Source: Siderastrea radians
Lineage: Eukaryota > Cnidaria > Anthozoa > Scleractinia > Rhizangiidae
Assembly (NCBI GenBank): GCA_964017195.1
Contig: OZ024897.1
Span: 4,651,969-4,715,968, forward strand
DNA length: 64,000 bases
Direction: 5' to 3'
Below the pieces are notes generated by a model. The model was not told where the DNA came from and did not search any database. It saw only the letters and a program-made list of their open reading frames with translations. The translations under genes and the position numbers were made by a program. Within the stretch, counting starts at the first letter, position 1. Every line of letters begins with the position of its first letter. Shown here one piece after another: positions 23,176 to 35,565 of the stretch.

Positions 23176-24170
23176 CTATTTGAATAAACTACTGGTAATT
23201 TTCGGCGCAATGCCCAGTTCCCTCTAGGTAACACGCCTGTAGGGAATTATGCGATTTTTGTGTGAAATGACATAGATTCAGGTGAGAAGACGTAGAAAAT
23301 TCAAACTTTTTGATCAGTAAAACAACCTTTTCAATAACATGCACGTGTAGACTCATCTTAGATTTCTTATGTTGCACACAACTACCATAATCCTTTGCAG
23401 GCCTGCTACAAAGGGGGAACTGGTCATTTCACCGCGGCGATTCGATTACGATTGATAGGAGCAGTGTCACGTGATGTGCGCAAAAAGTTCTGTCTACTCA
23501 CATCGCATGCGCTGTGCCGGCTCCTGCCGCTGTATAACTTTTTAAAATTGCAATCAAACTGCCGTGACGCTCAGTGATGAAAATTGCCTTTAGTTTGCAC
23601 CGGCGGTTTGAAATCACACTTAAAATCACCAACTAACCTGCTGATAAAAATTTCATCGAAAAATGGTCTGTATATAAAACCTCACTCAAATTAACAGAAC
23701 CATTTCGCGATTATACCGCGCTCGTATTCCTGCGCACCAGTTACCTTTGACTGACGCGACAAAACCTTTTCCGAGAGTCATTGGGATGAAGGCAAAGGTC
23801 CTCTCCAGCATCCCACCCACCCCACCCGCTGAAACAAAAGCTTGAAATAGTGCCACGTTTGAGGAAAACCAACGTCGAAGTTCAAAAAGCTAACGAATAA
23901 TGTAAAAACAGCATCGCCCATTCAGCTTTGTCAAAAAACTCACCACGGTTATGCGTTTTATCTTAGGTATCCATGCTCCGCTCTGTGTACCTCCTTGCTG
24001 TCTTTTGTATACCTTGTACGTTGTACGTACAAGGTAGAACAGCAGTAAATTGTAGTACGCTGCACTGCTCTGCTTTACCCATTTTCTCTCCAGTCTGCTG
24101 TTATCTAAATAGGAAATAGTAACAATTAATTAAGGGTTCGGATCTTGATAGAAAAGCTCGGCACAGCTTG
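23176..24170. other. Intergenic spacer without recognised genes
   Basis: No supported gene. A short palindrome (CCTTGTACGTTGTACGTACAAGG region near 24010) is the only clear structure. Confidence 0.4.
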
Positions 24171-25527
24171 CTCCTAAGATTCCCTGCCTTTCTCTGTCGT
24201 ACATTTTGCCATTCTGTCGTACAGTTTTCTCCTTGTCCTAAGGAAGACGTGAGGCAAGCAAGTGCGACATAAAGGAAAAACTATGCGAAGGAGAGGAAAA
24301 AATAACAATACAAAGGGCGACTGAAAAAATAAGAGAGGGAAAAAATAAACGACAAAACGAAAAAATTGTACGACTGAGGCAAAAAAGTACGAGAGACAAC
24401 AATAATGTCCGAGTGAGAGCAAAAAGGATGATTGAGAGCGGAAAACTACGAAAGAATTCAAATCAGAACCATTGAGAGGAGAAAAGTACGACTGAGGAGA
24501 GAAATGTACGACTGAGAGGAGAAACGTACGACCGAGAGCTCGACTGCGGGAACCGTAATCATGGAAGTGGTACTTTTTTTGCTCTCTATGGAACTCGTAC
24601 TTTTTTTGCTCTCTATGGAACTCGTACTTTTTTTCCTCTCTATGGAACTCGTACTTTTTTGCTCTCTATGGAGTCGTGCTTTTTTGCTCTCTATGGAGTC
24701 GTACTTTTTTGCTCTCTATGGAGTCGTGCTTTTTTGCTCTGTATGGAACGCGCATAGCTTTATTCTTTTTTTTTTTTAATTTTCTCATGAAAACGTTATG
24801 TTGATGTCTTTTAACTCTGTATATATGTATTGGAATCTCAAAAAACATTAAGAAAAAAGGTGCGACTGGGAGGGTAAAAGGGCGACAGAGAAGAAAGAAA
24901 TACGATTGGGAGGGCAAAAGTACGACAGAGTCGCGGGATAAAAGTACGACTGAGAGGAGGAAAGTGCGACTGGGAGGAAATAAGTATGACTGAGAAGGAA
25001 AATGTACGACTGAGAGGAGAAATTAAAAGTACGACTGAGAGGAAAAACGTACGTCGGAGTCGCGGGATAAAGTACGACTGAGAGGAGGAAATGTACGACT
25101 GAGAGGAAAAATCTACGACTGAGAGGGGAAAGTACGAGTATGAAAAGAAAGTTCGACTGAGAGGAGAGAAGTACGACTGAGTGGAAAAATGTACGACTGA
25201 GAGGAGAAAAGTACGTCTGAGGGGAACAAATGTATGACTGAGAAGAAAAATGTACGACTGAGAGGAGAAATTGAAAGTACGACTGAGAGGAAAAACGTAC
25301 GACAGAGTCGCGGTATAAAAGTACGACAGAGAGGAAAGAAGTTCGATTGGGAGGAAAAAAAGTACAAAAGAGTGGGGAAAATGTACGGCTGAGAGGAAAA
25401 AGAACGACTGGCAGGAGAAAAGTACGACTGAGAGAAAAAAAAAGTACGACTGAGAGCGGTCGTACTTTTTTGCTTTCTGTGGGAGTCGTACTTTTTTGCT
25501 GGACTCCACATAGAGCAAAAAAGTACG

Positions 25528-25775
25528 CTGAACTCTATATAAACAGTTTTTTGCATCAGATAATTGTTCGTTGGTGAGTTAGTGCAATGGCATGACGTCC
25601 GCTACGTAACTAGAAAGCTCCGAGCTCGATTCTCATCTGCAGCGCATAATATTTCTCTTTTTTTTTTTTCCTTTTTTTCAAATTTTCTTACAAAATCTTT
25701 ACGTTTATGTCATTTAACTCTCTGTACATGCATTGGAAGCTCGAGAAACATTGAGAAAAATGGTACTTCTGACAG
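25528..25775 (+). mobile_element. tRNA-derived SINE-like unit in the GTACGACT array, copy 1
   Basis: TAGTGCAATGG (25580-25590) fits the Pol III A box and AGCTCGATTCT (25623-25633) resembles the B box; their spacing of 43 bases equals that in tRNA genes. A TATATAAA motif precedes the head, and a T-rich tail plus TGCATTGGAAGCTCGAGAAA follows. It repeats at 25958-26190, and only the tail is present at 24735-24860. Confidence 0.6.
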
Positions 25776-25957
25776 TCGCAGGATAAAGGTACGACTGAGC
25801 TCGAGAGGCGGGAAAGTACGACTGAGAGGAAAAATGTACGACTGGGAAAGAAAAGTTTGACTGAGAGACAAAAAGTGTGACTGAGAGAAGTCGTACTTTT
25901 TTGCTCTCTATGGAAGTCGTACTTTTTTTGCTCGACACCATACAGAGCAAAAAGATT

Positions 25958-26190
25958 CACTGAACTCTATATAAACGGTTTTTTGCCTAGAAAAAGTATT
26001 CGTTGGCGAGTTAGTGCAATGTCACGACGTCTGCTTCGTAATTACAAAGCTCCGTGGTCAATTACCACCTGAAGCGCATAGCTTTTTTCTTCTTTTTTTT
26101 TTAATTTCATATGAAAACTTTTTGTTTATGTCGTTTAGCTCTGTGTATATGCCTTGGAAGTTCGAGAAACATTAAGAAAAAAAGGTACGA
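25958..26190 (+). mobile_element. tRNA-derived SINE-like unit, copy 2
   Basis: Same order as copy 1: CTCTATATAAACGG, TTAGTGCAATG (A-box-like), GTGGTCAATTACC (weakened B box), poly-T, then TGCCTTGGAAGTTCGAGAAA and a return to GTACGACTGAGAGG repeats. The B box has decayed compared with copy 1. Confidence 0.55.
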
Positions 26191-26420
26191 CTGAGAGGAA
26201 AAAAGTGAGACAGAATCCGCGGGATAAAACTACGACAGAGAGGAAAGAAGTACGATTGGGAGGAAAAAAGTACGACCAGAAAGGACAAAGGTGTGATAGA
26301 GAGGCAACGAGTACAACAGGGAGGGAAAAGTACGACGGGGAAAGAAAACGTAAAAAAAATTGTACAGAAAAAGGTCAAAAGAGAACATACCGGGGTACAA
26401 AAAGGAACACACAAGGGTGC

Positions 26421-26917
26421 AAAAGAAAGATATGAAGGGTAAAAATGGGAACACACAAGGGGGGGCAGTGGGGAATATGTAAGGATTCAAAGGGAGAACA
26501 GAGGGTAATTTTAAACACGTCAGTGTACCGTAAACCCGTTTCCATGGTCTTTTAGCCTTTGGAATCCAAAGTGGCGGCCACTCTCTCCTGGCCTCCATTT
26601 TGGATTTCTACGCCGCAAAGACCCTGGGCACCAGATTAAACATTTCATTATTACTCCAACACTGCAAAGTTTTGTCGTCGTTTTATTGTTGCAGCACAGA
26701 TAGAAAATTCCTTTTTTTTAATTATTTTTTCTTATTGTTTTTCTATTTTTCCTTTTCTTTTCGTTTTTGTCGTTTCCTTTTTGGTTGGTTTTAGACGTGC
26801 GGCAGCATTCGTTCCAAATCTCTGACGTAGTTGTCAACTATTGGCTCTAGTATCTCATCCATATTCACGACAACGTGATGAATTTCTCACAAAGAAGCAG
26901 TTCGTCGTCGTGAAAAG
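26421..26917. other. Spacer upstream of the weak gene candidate
   Basis: Purine-rich remnants of the array give way to T-rich sequence. A TGACGTAG motif near 26822 could be a CRE-like site, but nothing supports function. Confidence 0.3.
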
Positions 26918-29900
26918 ATGTCTTGTAGTTCTGAAGACTGTTTGGTGATCCTGAGGGAACTCCGAAGGCCCCTGAAAGAATGGGAAGAGGTCGTTAGGCA
27001 AACTTCACTAAAGGTAAGCAACGCTGTGTGACAACTTAATTTAAATTGTCCAGAAAGCTTAACTGACGGTATGAAACTCTGCTCGGTGAAGCTAACACGT
27101 GCTTTCATCGTCGCCTGCAAGTTGAAATTGGGATACAAACCAGTACAAGACTTTCAAGTGTTTCGCCGCTTTCGTTTGTCACATAGTAAAAACGAGTTAT
27201 ACTTAAGAAGGAGTTTTGGGCCGTTAATATCTGCGCTCCTTGTAAAAGTTTCTAGTCAACCCTTGTCGAGTGTTGAAGTGAAGATTCTGGCGCTAGAAAA
27301 TAAATTTTAACAGCTATTCGTTAAAAAGTTTTAACTCTTGAATGTCTGAATTGCGCTTAAAGGTTGAGCATTGTCTGTGAGAAATTTCTGGTTTTTCTTT
27401 GTATACTTTAGCATTTGTAGCATCGGAGCTCACCAGTTTTATTGCTCATTTCTTTTCACAGAAAGACTTCTAAACTGAGTGAAGAAGGAGTTCGCGAGGA
27501 AGGAAACCAATGACTCCGGGACAATTCAGGAGGGAACTACAAAAAGATAAGAATTTTGATATGTCTAAAATGGTTGCTGGACAGATTCTTTTGAATTTTT
27601 TTTGTCAGAAGTTTCGAGAAAGTATGCACTTCACAGAAGTGGGCATTGTTCAGTCTAAGTCCCAATTGTTTGAAATTACATAGCAAATTGACATACGAAT
27701 TGCACTGGTGGAGACAAAAGTGAATTAATGTTGCTGAAACTAGCTGCGAATTGCCTGAATCTACTCGCCAAATTGACTAGAAATTACTTCCCTTAGAGAT
27801 GTTGATGTGAATTCGTTTTACGCAAGTGTAAAAGAACTTGGTTAAAGTTTTGCATCAGTCAGCCACCATTTAAACGTTCAGCGATCTTCTATTTGCTAGA
27901 GTTAATCCGATGACTCGGTTTACGTCATTTGTTTGTAATCCTAATTGATGGAAAATTGTCTAAAGAAATTTGTTTTCGTCTTGATGAAAAGTGAAAAATT
28001 GTCGGAAGAAATTTGTTTTTGTCTTGATGAAATGTAGTCTTTTACTGAACCTACTACAACAAAACATTCGGTGTTGAATTGATGATCGCTGAACGTCTAG
28101 GTATAAAGGGTGTAGCCTTTACTTCAGTGATGTTGTAAAACGTGAAGTTTTTGAGAGGCTCTGACAGTTTATCAGAGCAAATTTATCGCAGTTTGCAACC
28201 TCGGGGATGCCAAATTTTAAAATCATTTCTGGTTGTTCAAACTCTATGCTAAGAAACGTTTGTTATTTCCAATTGGTATCAAAAGCAATTGTCAAGAAAT
28301 TGCTTTACGGTTTGGCACAAACTTAATTCAGTTTGCATTTAAACTATTTCTCGCAGTCCTTAACATTTGCTAAAAAGTGGTCTGTTAACTTTGTCAACCG
28401 GTTTGGTTGACCTGAATCGTTCCAAGAAACACTGAAATGTTACCTAATTGTCTCGTACTTTCCTCGCGTTTTTATGAAACATTCTAAGGCCGATTTTAAT
28501 GCAAACCTTTTGCGACATTTTCCCAATTTTTTTTGTCCCTCACTCTTTTTACACTGAAACAAGGCTCAATTATTCGTTTTTAACCAGAAAGTCAACTGAA
28601 AACTCAAAACCAAAAAGTTTTCAATTTCTGTGATTCTGGCACAATTCAAAACTAAATAATTAATTTTTGTATATTTCACATATGTTAATCCAAGAAATCT
28701 AGGTATTTTCAGAAACGAGCTTTCCTTTAAAAATTCACTTGATCAGTAAGACAAGTTGAATCGAGTTATACTTTTCAATTATAGAAAGACTGCATCGTTC
28801 TTAACAGGATTAATTGCTGAAAATGAACGTTGATAGGCACAATAGACTCTTTGTGTCAGAACCTACTTAAAAAATCATGTTTGCTACACATCAACTGATT
28901 AACTTCTAGTTGACAAGAGAACAAAGGCATTTTCCAATTTGCGTTTTTGTAAATAAATCAGTTATGTCAAATTATTCTCAGTCGTGGCAAACTAACAAAA
29001 TACGTTTCCATTTTTTGTCATCTTTGGCGTATTCTGCAGTGTTGAAAGATGTCTGTGTTCTTTTGTCGTCTTGGGAGCTTATTTATATAAAACCTGTTGT
29101 GTGGTTGAGAGGAAGGCCTTTTTTAACGGTGATGACCAGTTATACAGACCACAAAACAAACCCCTTCACCCAAAAATTGTTTTTATCGTACGCCGGAAAT
29201 TAAAGTAAAGCAGACCTATTTTCAACAATTTATATTTCGTCTTTGATTAAAATTCCAGAAAAATATATAGCACTGCGACAGCTTTCTCATCAAGACTTGG
29301 AACAATTGATCACTGTCTGAATAGTTTTTTGTACCAAAGATTTCTTCTTTCCTGCCAATAATAAATTGTCTAAATTACCTGACGTTGATGAGCCGTTCAT
29401 TGTCATTTAACCAGCAACTTCAGTGAAGAACTTAAACAAATTCGAACAGACGTTTTTCACTGCGTTTATTAAACAATGATCTTGCTTGACACTGTGAGGT
29501 TAAATTATTTTAAAAAAATAATAATAATTTGTCGGCAGTCGGCAATGCTTGGTTTGACAAACGAGATTTAAGAATTTGAGACAAATTACTGAACGTCAGT
29601 AAACGAACAAGAAATCGACTTTGATTTAATTCTTGTCGCTGTTTCAATTGTAATTTCCTTTTTCTTGTATTATTCAAAATTGTCTGGTGAAAAGACAAGT
29701 TTCCAAGGGAGACATTTTTGTCAAATTTTGTTTTGTGCTACTTGTTTCTGCAATTGATACAAACCAAAACAACAACAACGTCAAAATGTTCTACGTTTCA
29801 TTTGAAATGTTTCTTTCCCTAGATCCTTATTAATTTTGGAGAATATTGTTTTGTTTTGTAGTTTATCGTGATTTTGTTGTCCATAAAGTGAAAGACTTAA

Positions 29901-32900
29901 TGATTAAAAATAGTTATTTTTCATCTGGCTTCGCTTGTGTTGTTTGTGGTCTGTATAACTCTTATTTGATTTGTTTTTGATGCTTTCATAATTTTCGATG
30001 ACCAAAACTGACGAAACGTTTTCAAGTGTTTCAATCAATCTCGAATCAACCGCTTCCTTCCAAAAACCAGGCATTGGGTTTTATGATGGGCTCTTAGTTT
30101 TGCGTTGTAGTTTTAACATTGGAGGAAGAGAAATGTTTCTTCAGGCCGGCGCTCGATGTAGCACAGGAAACGAATTTTGATCTTTAAAAACTTGTAGTTG
30201 AGAGCAGAATATTTCACTTCGTATAGAATATTGTCATTATGCAGAAAATGGAGTCATGCAATTGTTTGTTTTAATTTCTAAATTGTTTCAGTTTCTCCGT
30301 ACTAAAGGCGCTCCAAATGTTTCAATTTGGTTAGGATGTTGACACTAGAAAAACATGGAGCTTTCCAATTGTACGTTTTACCTTCGGCCAAATTTTATTA
30401 CTTGCTCCATAATAAGCAGACATTCGTTATTTTTTTTTTGGCGGAAAACTGAGTTAGGCGACGCATTTTCTCCTGTGCTACAAACAGAACTGGCCGACAG
30501 AAAAAGGTCTTGTTATTAAAAGCAACTCGACAAGCTATGAACCTATTGGAATCTAGGATCGATTGGACATAAAATTAGGAACTTTAGAAATTTAAACGGA
30601 AATTGAGCTTTTATAATCCAAAACGTTCTCGACTTGTTATCCTTTCGCAGAGCAAATTTTTCACTGAGGTTTTTCTAGCTTGTCGTGTTTCTTTTAGTAT
30701 CCTCCATCTCGTGTAAGAACAGCCCAAAATTTTTTAATGTCAAGTTTGATGAAAAACTGGATCCATGAACAGACTCTCTGTCCTGAGTTTAGCAAAAATT
30801 TAATCTTTCGTAGACTTTGCTGTAAAATGAAGGAGAACTAAAACTTTGAAGTACACGATTTTTGCGAAGCTGAATGTATTGCGTTCTATAGACATGAATT
30901 CGATACTTTCAGCTTTGCGAAAGCGTAATTCAAAGTTTAGTTCTCCTTCAGTTTACAGCAAAGTCCACGAAAGTTTAATTGTTTGCTAAACTTAGGATAG
31001 AGAATCTGTTCATGGATCCAGTTTTCATCAAACTTGACACTAAAAATATTGGGCTGTTTCATTCCCCTTTTCGAGTTTAAAATATTTTGCACGGGATAGT
31101 GTGTGCTCTTTTGGCGGAAAAAATGTCCAAAGGGAACCATGTTTAATTTCTTTGCAAAATTGTTGCCAGGGGAAACGCTGTGCAAATGTTTTCAAATTTT
31201 CCCGCCAAAAGACTTAGTATATATAGGAAGAAAAGCTTGTCACACCTTTAATTAATAAAAATGATTTTCACTTAACTAATTAACTTAATCAGAAAGTGTT
31301 GTAAAGATAAATATATTACTTAGAGAGAGAGAATAAAGACAAGAAACTGAAACAACTGTTTATCATTCATGTTGTTGTCTTTAATTATCTAATAATTAGT
31401 TTACATACAAGATGCTAAATATTAAAAAAGTCTTGGCGGGAAAATTCTAGATTTTCAAACAGATGTTAACTAGTTGGAATAATTTTAAAAATTAAAAAAA
31501 AAACGGCGCATGCGTATTTTGAGCGCCTGTATTTTTCTAAGTCTTTTGGCGGGAAAATTAGAGCGAATTGAACAGGGGTTACCATAGCAAAAAATTTTCA
31601 CATATAGTATTCTTGAATGCACAGATTCCAACAAGTTGCGTTAAATAAATTTTACTGAACACTTGGTAGGAATTGAGATAATTCTGCCAATGATTTTAAT
31701 TACAAAAATTGATATTGCAGTAAATATTCTCAGAAGTAAAAAAAACCTGAACGAAGAATCAAATATTTGAATTTCAGTTTCGCTTTTTTTCAAACTGTGC
31801 TTGTGACAAATTTACGTAGTAAAACTTGTTTACGATCGTCCCATTCAAATGTAAAACAACTGTACAATTTTGAAACGCTCTTTCAAGACTCAAAACAATC
31901 ATAGCTACAATAAACCGGATTAAAACTTTCTCCAATTTTGTATGCGACCGATATAAGAAAAATTGTACTGTGTAAATTTGTTCTTGTTTGTTGATACAGT
32001 GCAACACTAGATACATGCTCGATGTTGAAAAAAGACAATTATCAGCCATGTCAGCCGATCATCAGGCGATGAAATCTGATAAACAACTGATAAAAAAAGC
32101 CAACTGATAGCAAACAAACGCACTAACATTTTCGCTTACAAATCGTTTCTTGGCCCGTTTCTTAGCTGCACTGAAATCCGACAACAAAACTAAAAGATAA
32201 ACTGAGAGCAAACAAATGACATTGTAACAGGAAAATCAGCGAAAGAAAAAGCAAACAACGTTTCATGTCATCATTGTCAAGTTCAAGTGTTGAAAGTTGT
32301 TAAAAATTCACGCATATATTAAGTAGTTGTGGATATTTACGTACAAACACACGTTCAAGGTTACAGCTATTGTTCTAGGTAAATAGTTTCGGGCTTATTG
32401 AATGGTATATTGGTTTAAGTTTTCTCTTAAAAATCATTTCGTAGATCAAGTAGTCCAGTTTACGCTTGCATTTCTTCAGAATTGAGAATTTCAAGTAAGG
32501 TTTTTAACAAACAAATTGCATCCGTTTTTTAGTGCTAGTCTGCAAATGATCGAAATGATCGAAATGAATGACCAAGGCTCCCGATAAACAATTAAATACA
32601 ACATTTGCATTGAACAATATTCAACATTGTTGTCTTCAACATGGCATGGCAATCAAATTCCTTTTTTTTTTTTGTTTTTTTGGGCAATTCGTGTCCAACG
32701 AATGGTGCTTTCAAATGTGATTTCACCACAGTCCTGAAACAGAAAATGTAAAAACCAACATAGTTTACTAACAACTGAGAGACGTCCTGAAAGATGTCTT
32801 ATAGTTTTATCAACAAATTATGTCTGAGACAGCAAAATTTGAAAGCCGATTCTAGTAGTCCAAAAAAATCTGTCTGAACCTCAAAATCCTGGTAAACACT

Positions 32901-33430
32901 GTCAAATAATTAAAAATTTGAACTCATAACAGAACTGGAACGACCTCGCAGTGGCAAAAATAGGAGTCGTATTTTCAAAAAAGCTTGAGTCGAAATTGTT
33001 ATTGACAACTCGATATGCACTGACAAATCGTCTTATGTTTTTCTGAAGAAACGTACCTTTTGGCCACAAATTTTGTATTTAAAAGGCCGGCTAAAAGTGC
33101 CAATTTCTACAAAAGCTCTACATTTTTTCATCTGGTAAATTGGAATCAATTTGGGAGAGGTTTATGGCGCATGCGCGAAACTCAAATTTTGGACTGCCTT
33201 TAATTTGGGGGGAAGGTTAATCCTTGCTTTTTGCCTGTTTCCTTTTCTCTTTACTTCTTTTGCTTTGATTAGTTTGTTACCCGCTTTATCGCGTTTATTT
33301 TCTGTAGAACGGTGACGGGCTTACTTTCGAGGAAATTGAAAAAGTTTATCTGGAAAGAGTATCAGGAGAAGAGCCAAATTTGCTATCGATTTGGCAAGAA
33401 AACGTCAAGAATTCTTTTGTATGTAACTAG
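26918..33430 (+). CDS. Weak two-exon gene candidate, unknown product
   Basis: Exon 26918-27013 starts with ATG and encodes 32 residues (MSCSSEDCLVILRELRRPLK onward) before GTAAGC. Exon 33308-33418 follows a good acceptor (TTTTCTGTAG) in the matching phase and encodes NGDGLTFEEIEKVYLERVSG onward, then reaches a possible donor GTATGT. If that donor is not used, the frame stops at TAG (33428-33430), giving about 72 residues. Both peptides are helix-prone and charged with no family I recognise. The intervening 6.3 kb is repeat-rich. A third exon was not found. Exon 1 could also be unrelated to exon 2. Confidence 0.3.
27014..30700. other. AT-rich decayed repeat sequence
   Basis: Contains short local duplications, for example AAATTTGTTTTCGTCTTGATG at 27967 and a near copy at 28007. 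The texture resembles the array at 33600-35450 but is more eroded. No gene was recognised. Confidence 0.4.
30717..31060. mobile_element. Foldback element with arms of about 150 bp
   Basis: CATGAACAGACTCTCTGTCC and GTAAAATGAAGGAGAACTAA in the left arm have inverted partners near 31000 and 30945. The centre (GCGAAGCTGAA / TTCAGCTTTGCG) is itself inverted, so almost the entire 344 bp forms a hairpin. ACTGGATCC/GGATCCAGT is exactly inverted. Confidence 0.8.
31194..31558. mobile_element. MITE-like element with TTTTGGCGGGAAAA ends
   Basis: AAATTTTCCCGCCAAAAGAC (from 31194, followed by TTAG) is mirrored by CTAAGTCTTTTGGCGGGAAAATT ending at 31558, a terminal inverted repeat of about 23 bp. A further GTCTTGGCGGGAAAATT lies inside at 31430. 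The terminus also matches the E2F binding consensus. Confidence 0.6.
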
Positions 33431-33599
33431 GGCAGATTTGGTCAAAATTTCCAAAATGAGGCGAGTATCCAAAGATCTATTCCTTTTTCGTAATCCGTGG
33501 CCTATCACATTGACTGCTTGACGAAAAATCTGATTAAGTTAGAAATGTTTGAGTGCGCGCATTATCTCAGGGGTAGACCCCATTCGGCAGAAAAGGGTT

Positions 33600-35450
33600 A
33601 AAAGCCTCGTTAACAATTAAAAACTGGACACAATTGTGCTGAAAACAGACTAACATATGCCCTTATGGTTTTCGTTCTAAAAACTATCGAATGGACACAA
33701 TTTTTTGTTACCTTAGTGAAGTCCTAACTGATTGAAAACTGAAAAAGAGGAGCAATTTAAAGGAATCAAAAACACTATATTCTACGTCTTTTCAGATTTT
33801 GTATAATATTTGAAGTCCTTAATGTTTGAAAACCGACAAATGGACACAATTTTGCTCGTTGCTCAAACTGAAAAACAGATGCAAACAAATCAGTAAAATC
33901 ACGCTTAAATGATATAAATTTTCCACTGAGAAATCTCCTTTTTCTTCTCAGCGAGCAATCATTGGCGCTGAGGCCAGAAAAGATTTTGAAAAGCGTCCAT
34001 ATCTTTTTTGTTACCGTTAAATCGTAACTGATTGAAAGCTAATAAGTAAACACAATTTAACTGCAAACTAACTAAACTGGCCCACACGTTTTCACTAAGA
34101 AATCGTCTTTTGGTAACTTTCAAAATCCTATCTGATTGAAAACTGATAAATGGACTCAATTTCATCTGACCTCCCTCTTAGCTTTCCACTTTACGTTTTC
34201 GTACTTTTTATATTCCCTACGAAATAAAATGTAACAAACAGACCCAATTTAACTGAAAACAGCCGACTAAAAAGTCCATACAAGCAACCAATTTTACTAA
34301 AACAATTCCTTTTCATAAACTTTCAAATTCTTGCTGAATAAACTTCAATTGACAAATTGGAGCAAGTTAACTGAAAAACAATAAAAAGGGCCTAGGTTTT
34401 GCACTCAGAAATCACTTAATTCGGAAGTTTTAAAATCCTTGCTGAATCTGACAAATGGCTATGGATGCAATTTAACAAGCAATAAAACCAAAAGGCCCTT
34501 CGTTTTTTACTGAAAATCTTCGTCTTTGTAACTAATAAATCCTTGCTAAAAAGTGAAAGAAATATCGACGCAATGTAAGGGGACCTTATGGTCACATACA
34601 TTTTTCCTCAGTTTTATAGAATTATCTCTCTGTCCTTTCCACCAATCCAAATTTTCATCCATTAATTTGTAGTTTTTAGTGCGCCAGTTTGACATGTTTG
34701 AGAAATAAACAGGTGGAGGAATTGATTAAAACAAGGAGATTTGTGAATTATAGTCATGAATTGTAGGACATCAAAACAGTCGGCTGACAATCCAAATTAA
34801 CTGCTCTGGCGTGTGGCAAGACACGTTTCTTCTCTTAAATCACAACACATTTCATAAAAATTCAACAGAATGCCCTCAAAACTAAAACAAACTAAGCTGG
34901 CCTACGTTTTACCGCCAAGGAATCTATTTCGTTCCAACCTTTTCAACCCGCTTGCTGGTTGAAAACTGAAAATGGACGCAAACAGAATTGTATTCGATAT
35001 TCACTAAGAAAACTCCCTAAAATATTCAGCACAAATGGGCGCGATTTCACTAAAAACAGATCACTTACAAATTGCTTTTTGTAAAGCTTAAATCTGTGGT
35101 AAAAATGAAAAGTGAAAACAGAATGAAAACGGTCTACGGTTCCATTGAGTAATCGTCTTGTTTGTAACTTGCTGAGATCCGACAAAGAGACTAACAAACT
35201 ACTATGGCTACTTCTTTTACTACTCAAAACTGTCAAAACCACGTGATTTAACTGACCGAAGACCAAAACACCCTACGACCCTACGCTTTTCTAAAAAAGT
35301 GGTTTCTTAACGTCACTGAGGATAATTTAGTTAATAATTTCGTTGGACTGAAAACCGAGAAATTGCCTTATAAACTTCCTACTGGGAGACATTTTCACTG
35401 CAAACTTGAGCCGGCTAAGCCTTAAAAACTTTCAGTGAAGAGAGAAAGTG
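33600..35450. repeat. Degenerate tandem array, unit roughly 110-130 bp
   Basis: Recurring blocks in constant order: TGATTGAAAACTGA, AAATGGACACAATTT, AACTGAAAACA, GGCCC.ACGTTTT, CACTAAGAAATCGTC, TAACTTTCAAAATCC. I count at least ten units with large divergence. Related fragments occur at 32100-32200. No coding potential. Confidence 0.7.
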
Positions 35451-35489
35451 TTAATTTCACTCTTTTGATAACTTGAAGGTTCTTACTAC

Positions 35490-35545
35490 TTTCGTGAGGT
35501 GCTGTTTATTGTACAGTACAAGGTCGTTCTAACTTTTGAATCTGT
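35490..35545. repeat. Fragment of the 'TTTGAATGGTCACAC' repeat family
   Basis: GTGCTGTTTATTGTACAGTACAAGGT and TTTTGAATCTGT match the reverse complement of units in the array at 14998-15565. It sits at the right edge of the degenerate tandem array, next to the Penelope-like element. Confidence 0.5.
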
Positions 35546-35565
35546 CATAAGTCGGTAAATTAAGA

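Larger units (their letters stand above)
24170..26420. repeat. Strand-switching array of 20-26 bp 'GTACGACT' repeats
   Basis: Dozens of degenerate units. One form is GTACGACTGAGAGGAAAAAA (about 20 bp; 24480-24530, 24860-25460, 25780-25890, 26180-26350). The other, read on the opposite strand, is GTCGTACTTTTTTGCTCTCT plus ATGGAA (about 26 bp; 24565-24745, 25455-25500, 25889-25935). They share AAAAAAGTACGA, so the array contains inverted segments able to form long hairpins. Long minus-strand frames rich in Ser/Phe/Leu/Arg are products of the periodicity, not genes. A second block is at 43700-44225. Confidence 0.85.

Noticed and set aside
22815..23234. Ile/Asn/Tyr-rich frames
   Set aside because: Products of (TAA)n and (TTA)n microsatellites.
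24838..25518. Long minus-strand reading frames rich in Ser/Phe/Leu/Arg
   Set aside because: They are translations of the GTACGACT tandem array. Overlapping frames show the same periodic peptides and there are no splice or start contexts.
24480..26350. CRISPR-like appearance of short direct repeats
   Set aside because: Units are degenerate, contiguous without unique spacers, switch strand, and the DNA is clearly animal nuclear sequence.
27462..27600. Middle exon for the weak gene candidate after TTTTCACAG
   Set aside because: In the phase required by the first exon it stops after three codons; other frames need a different donor.
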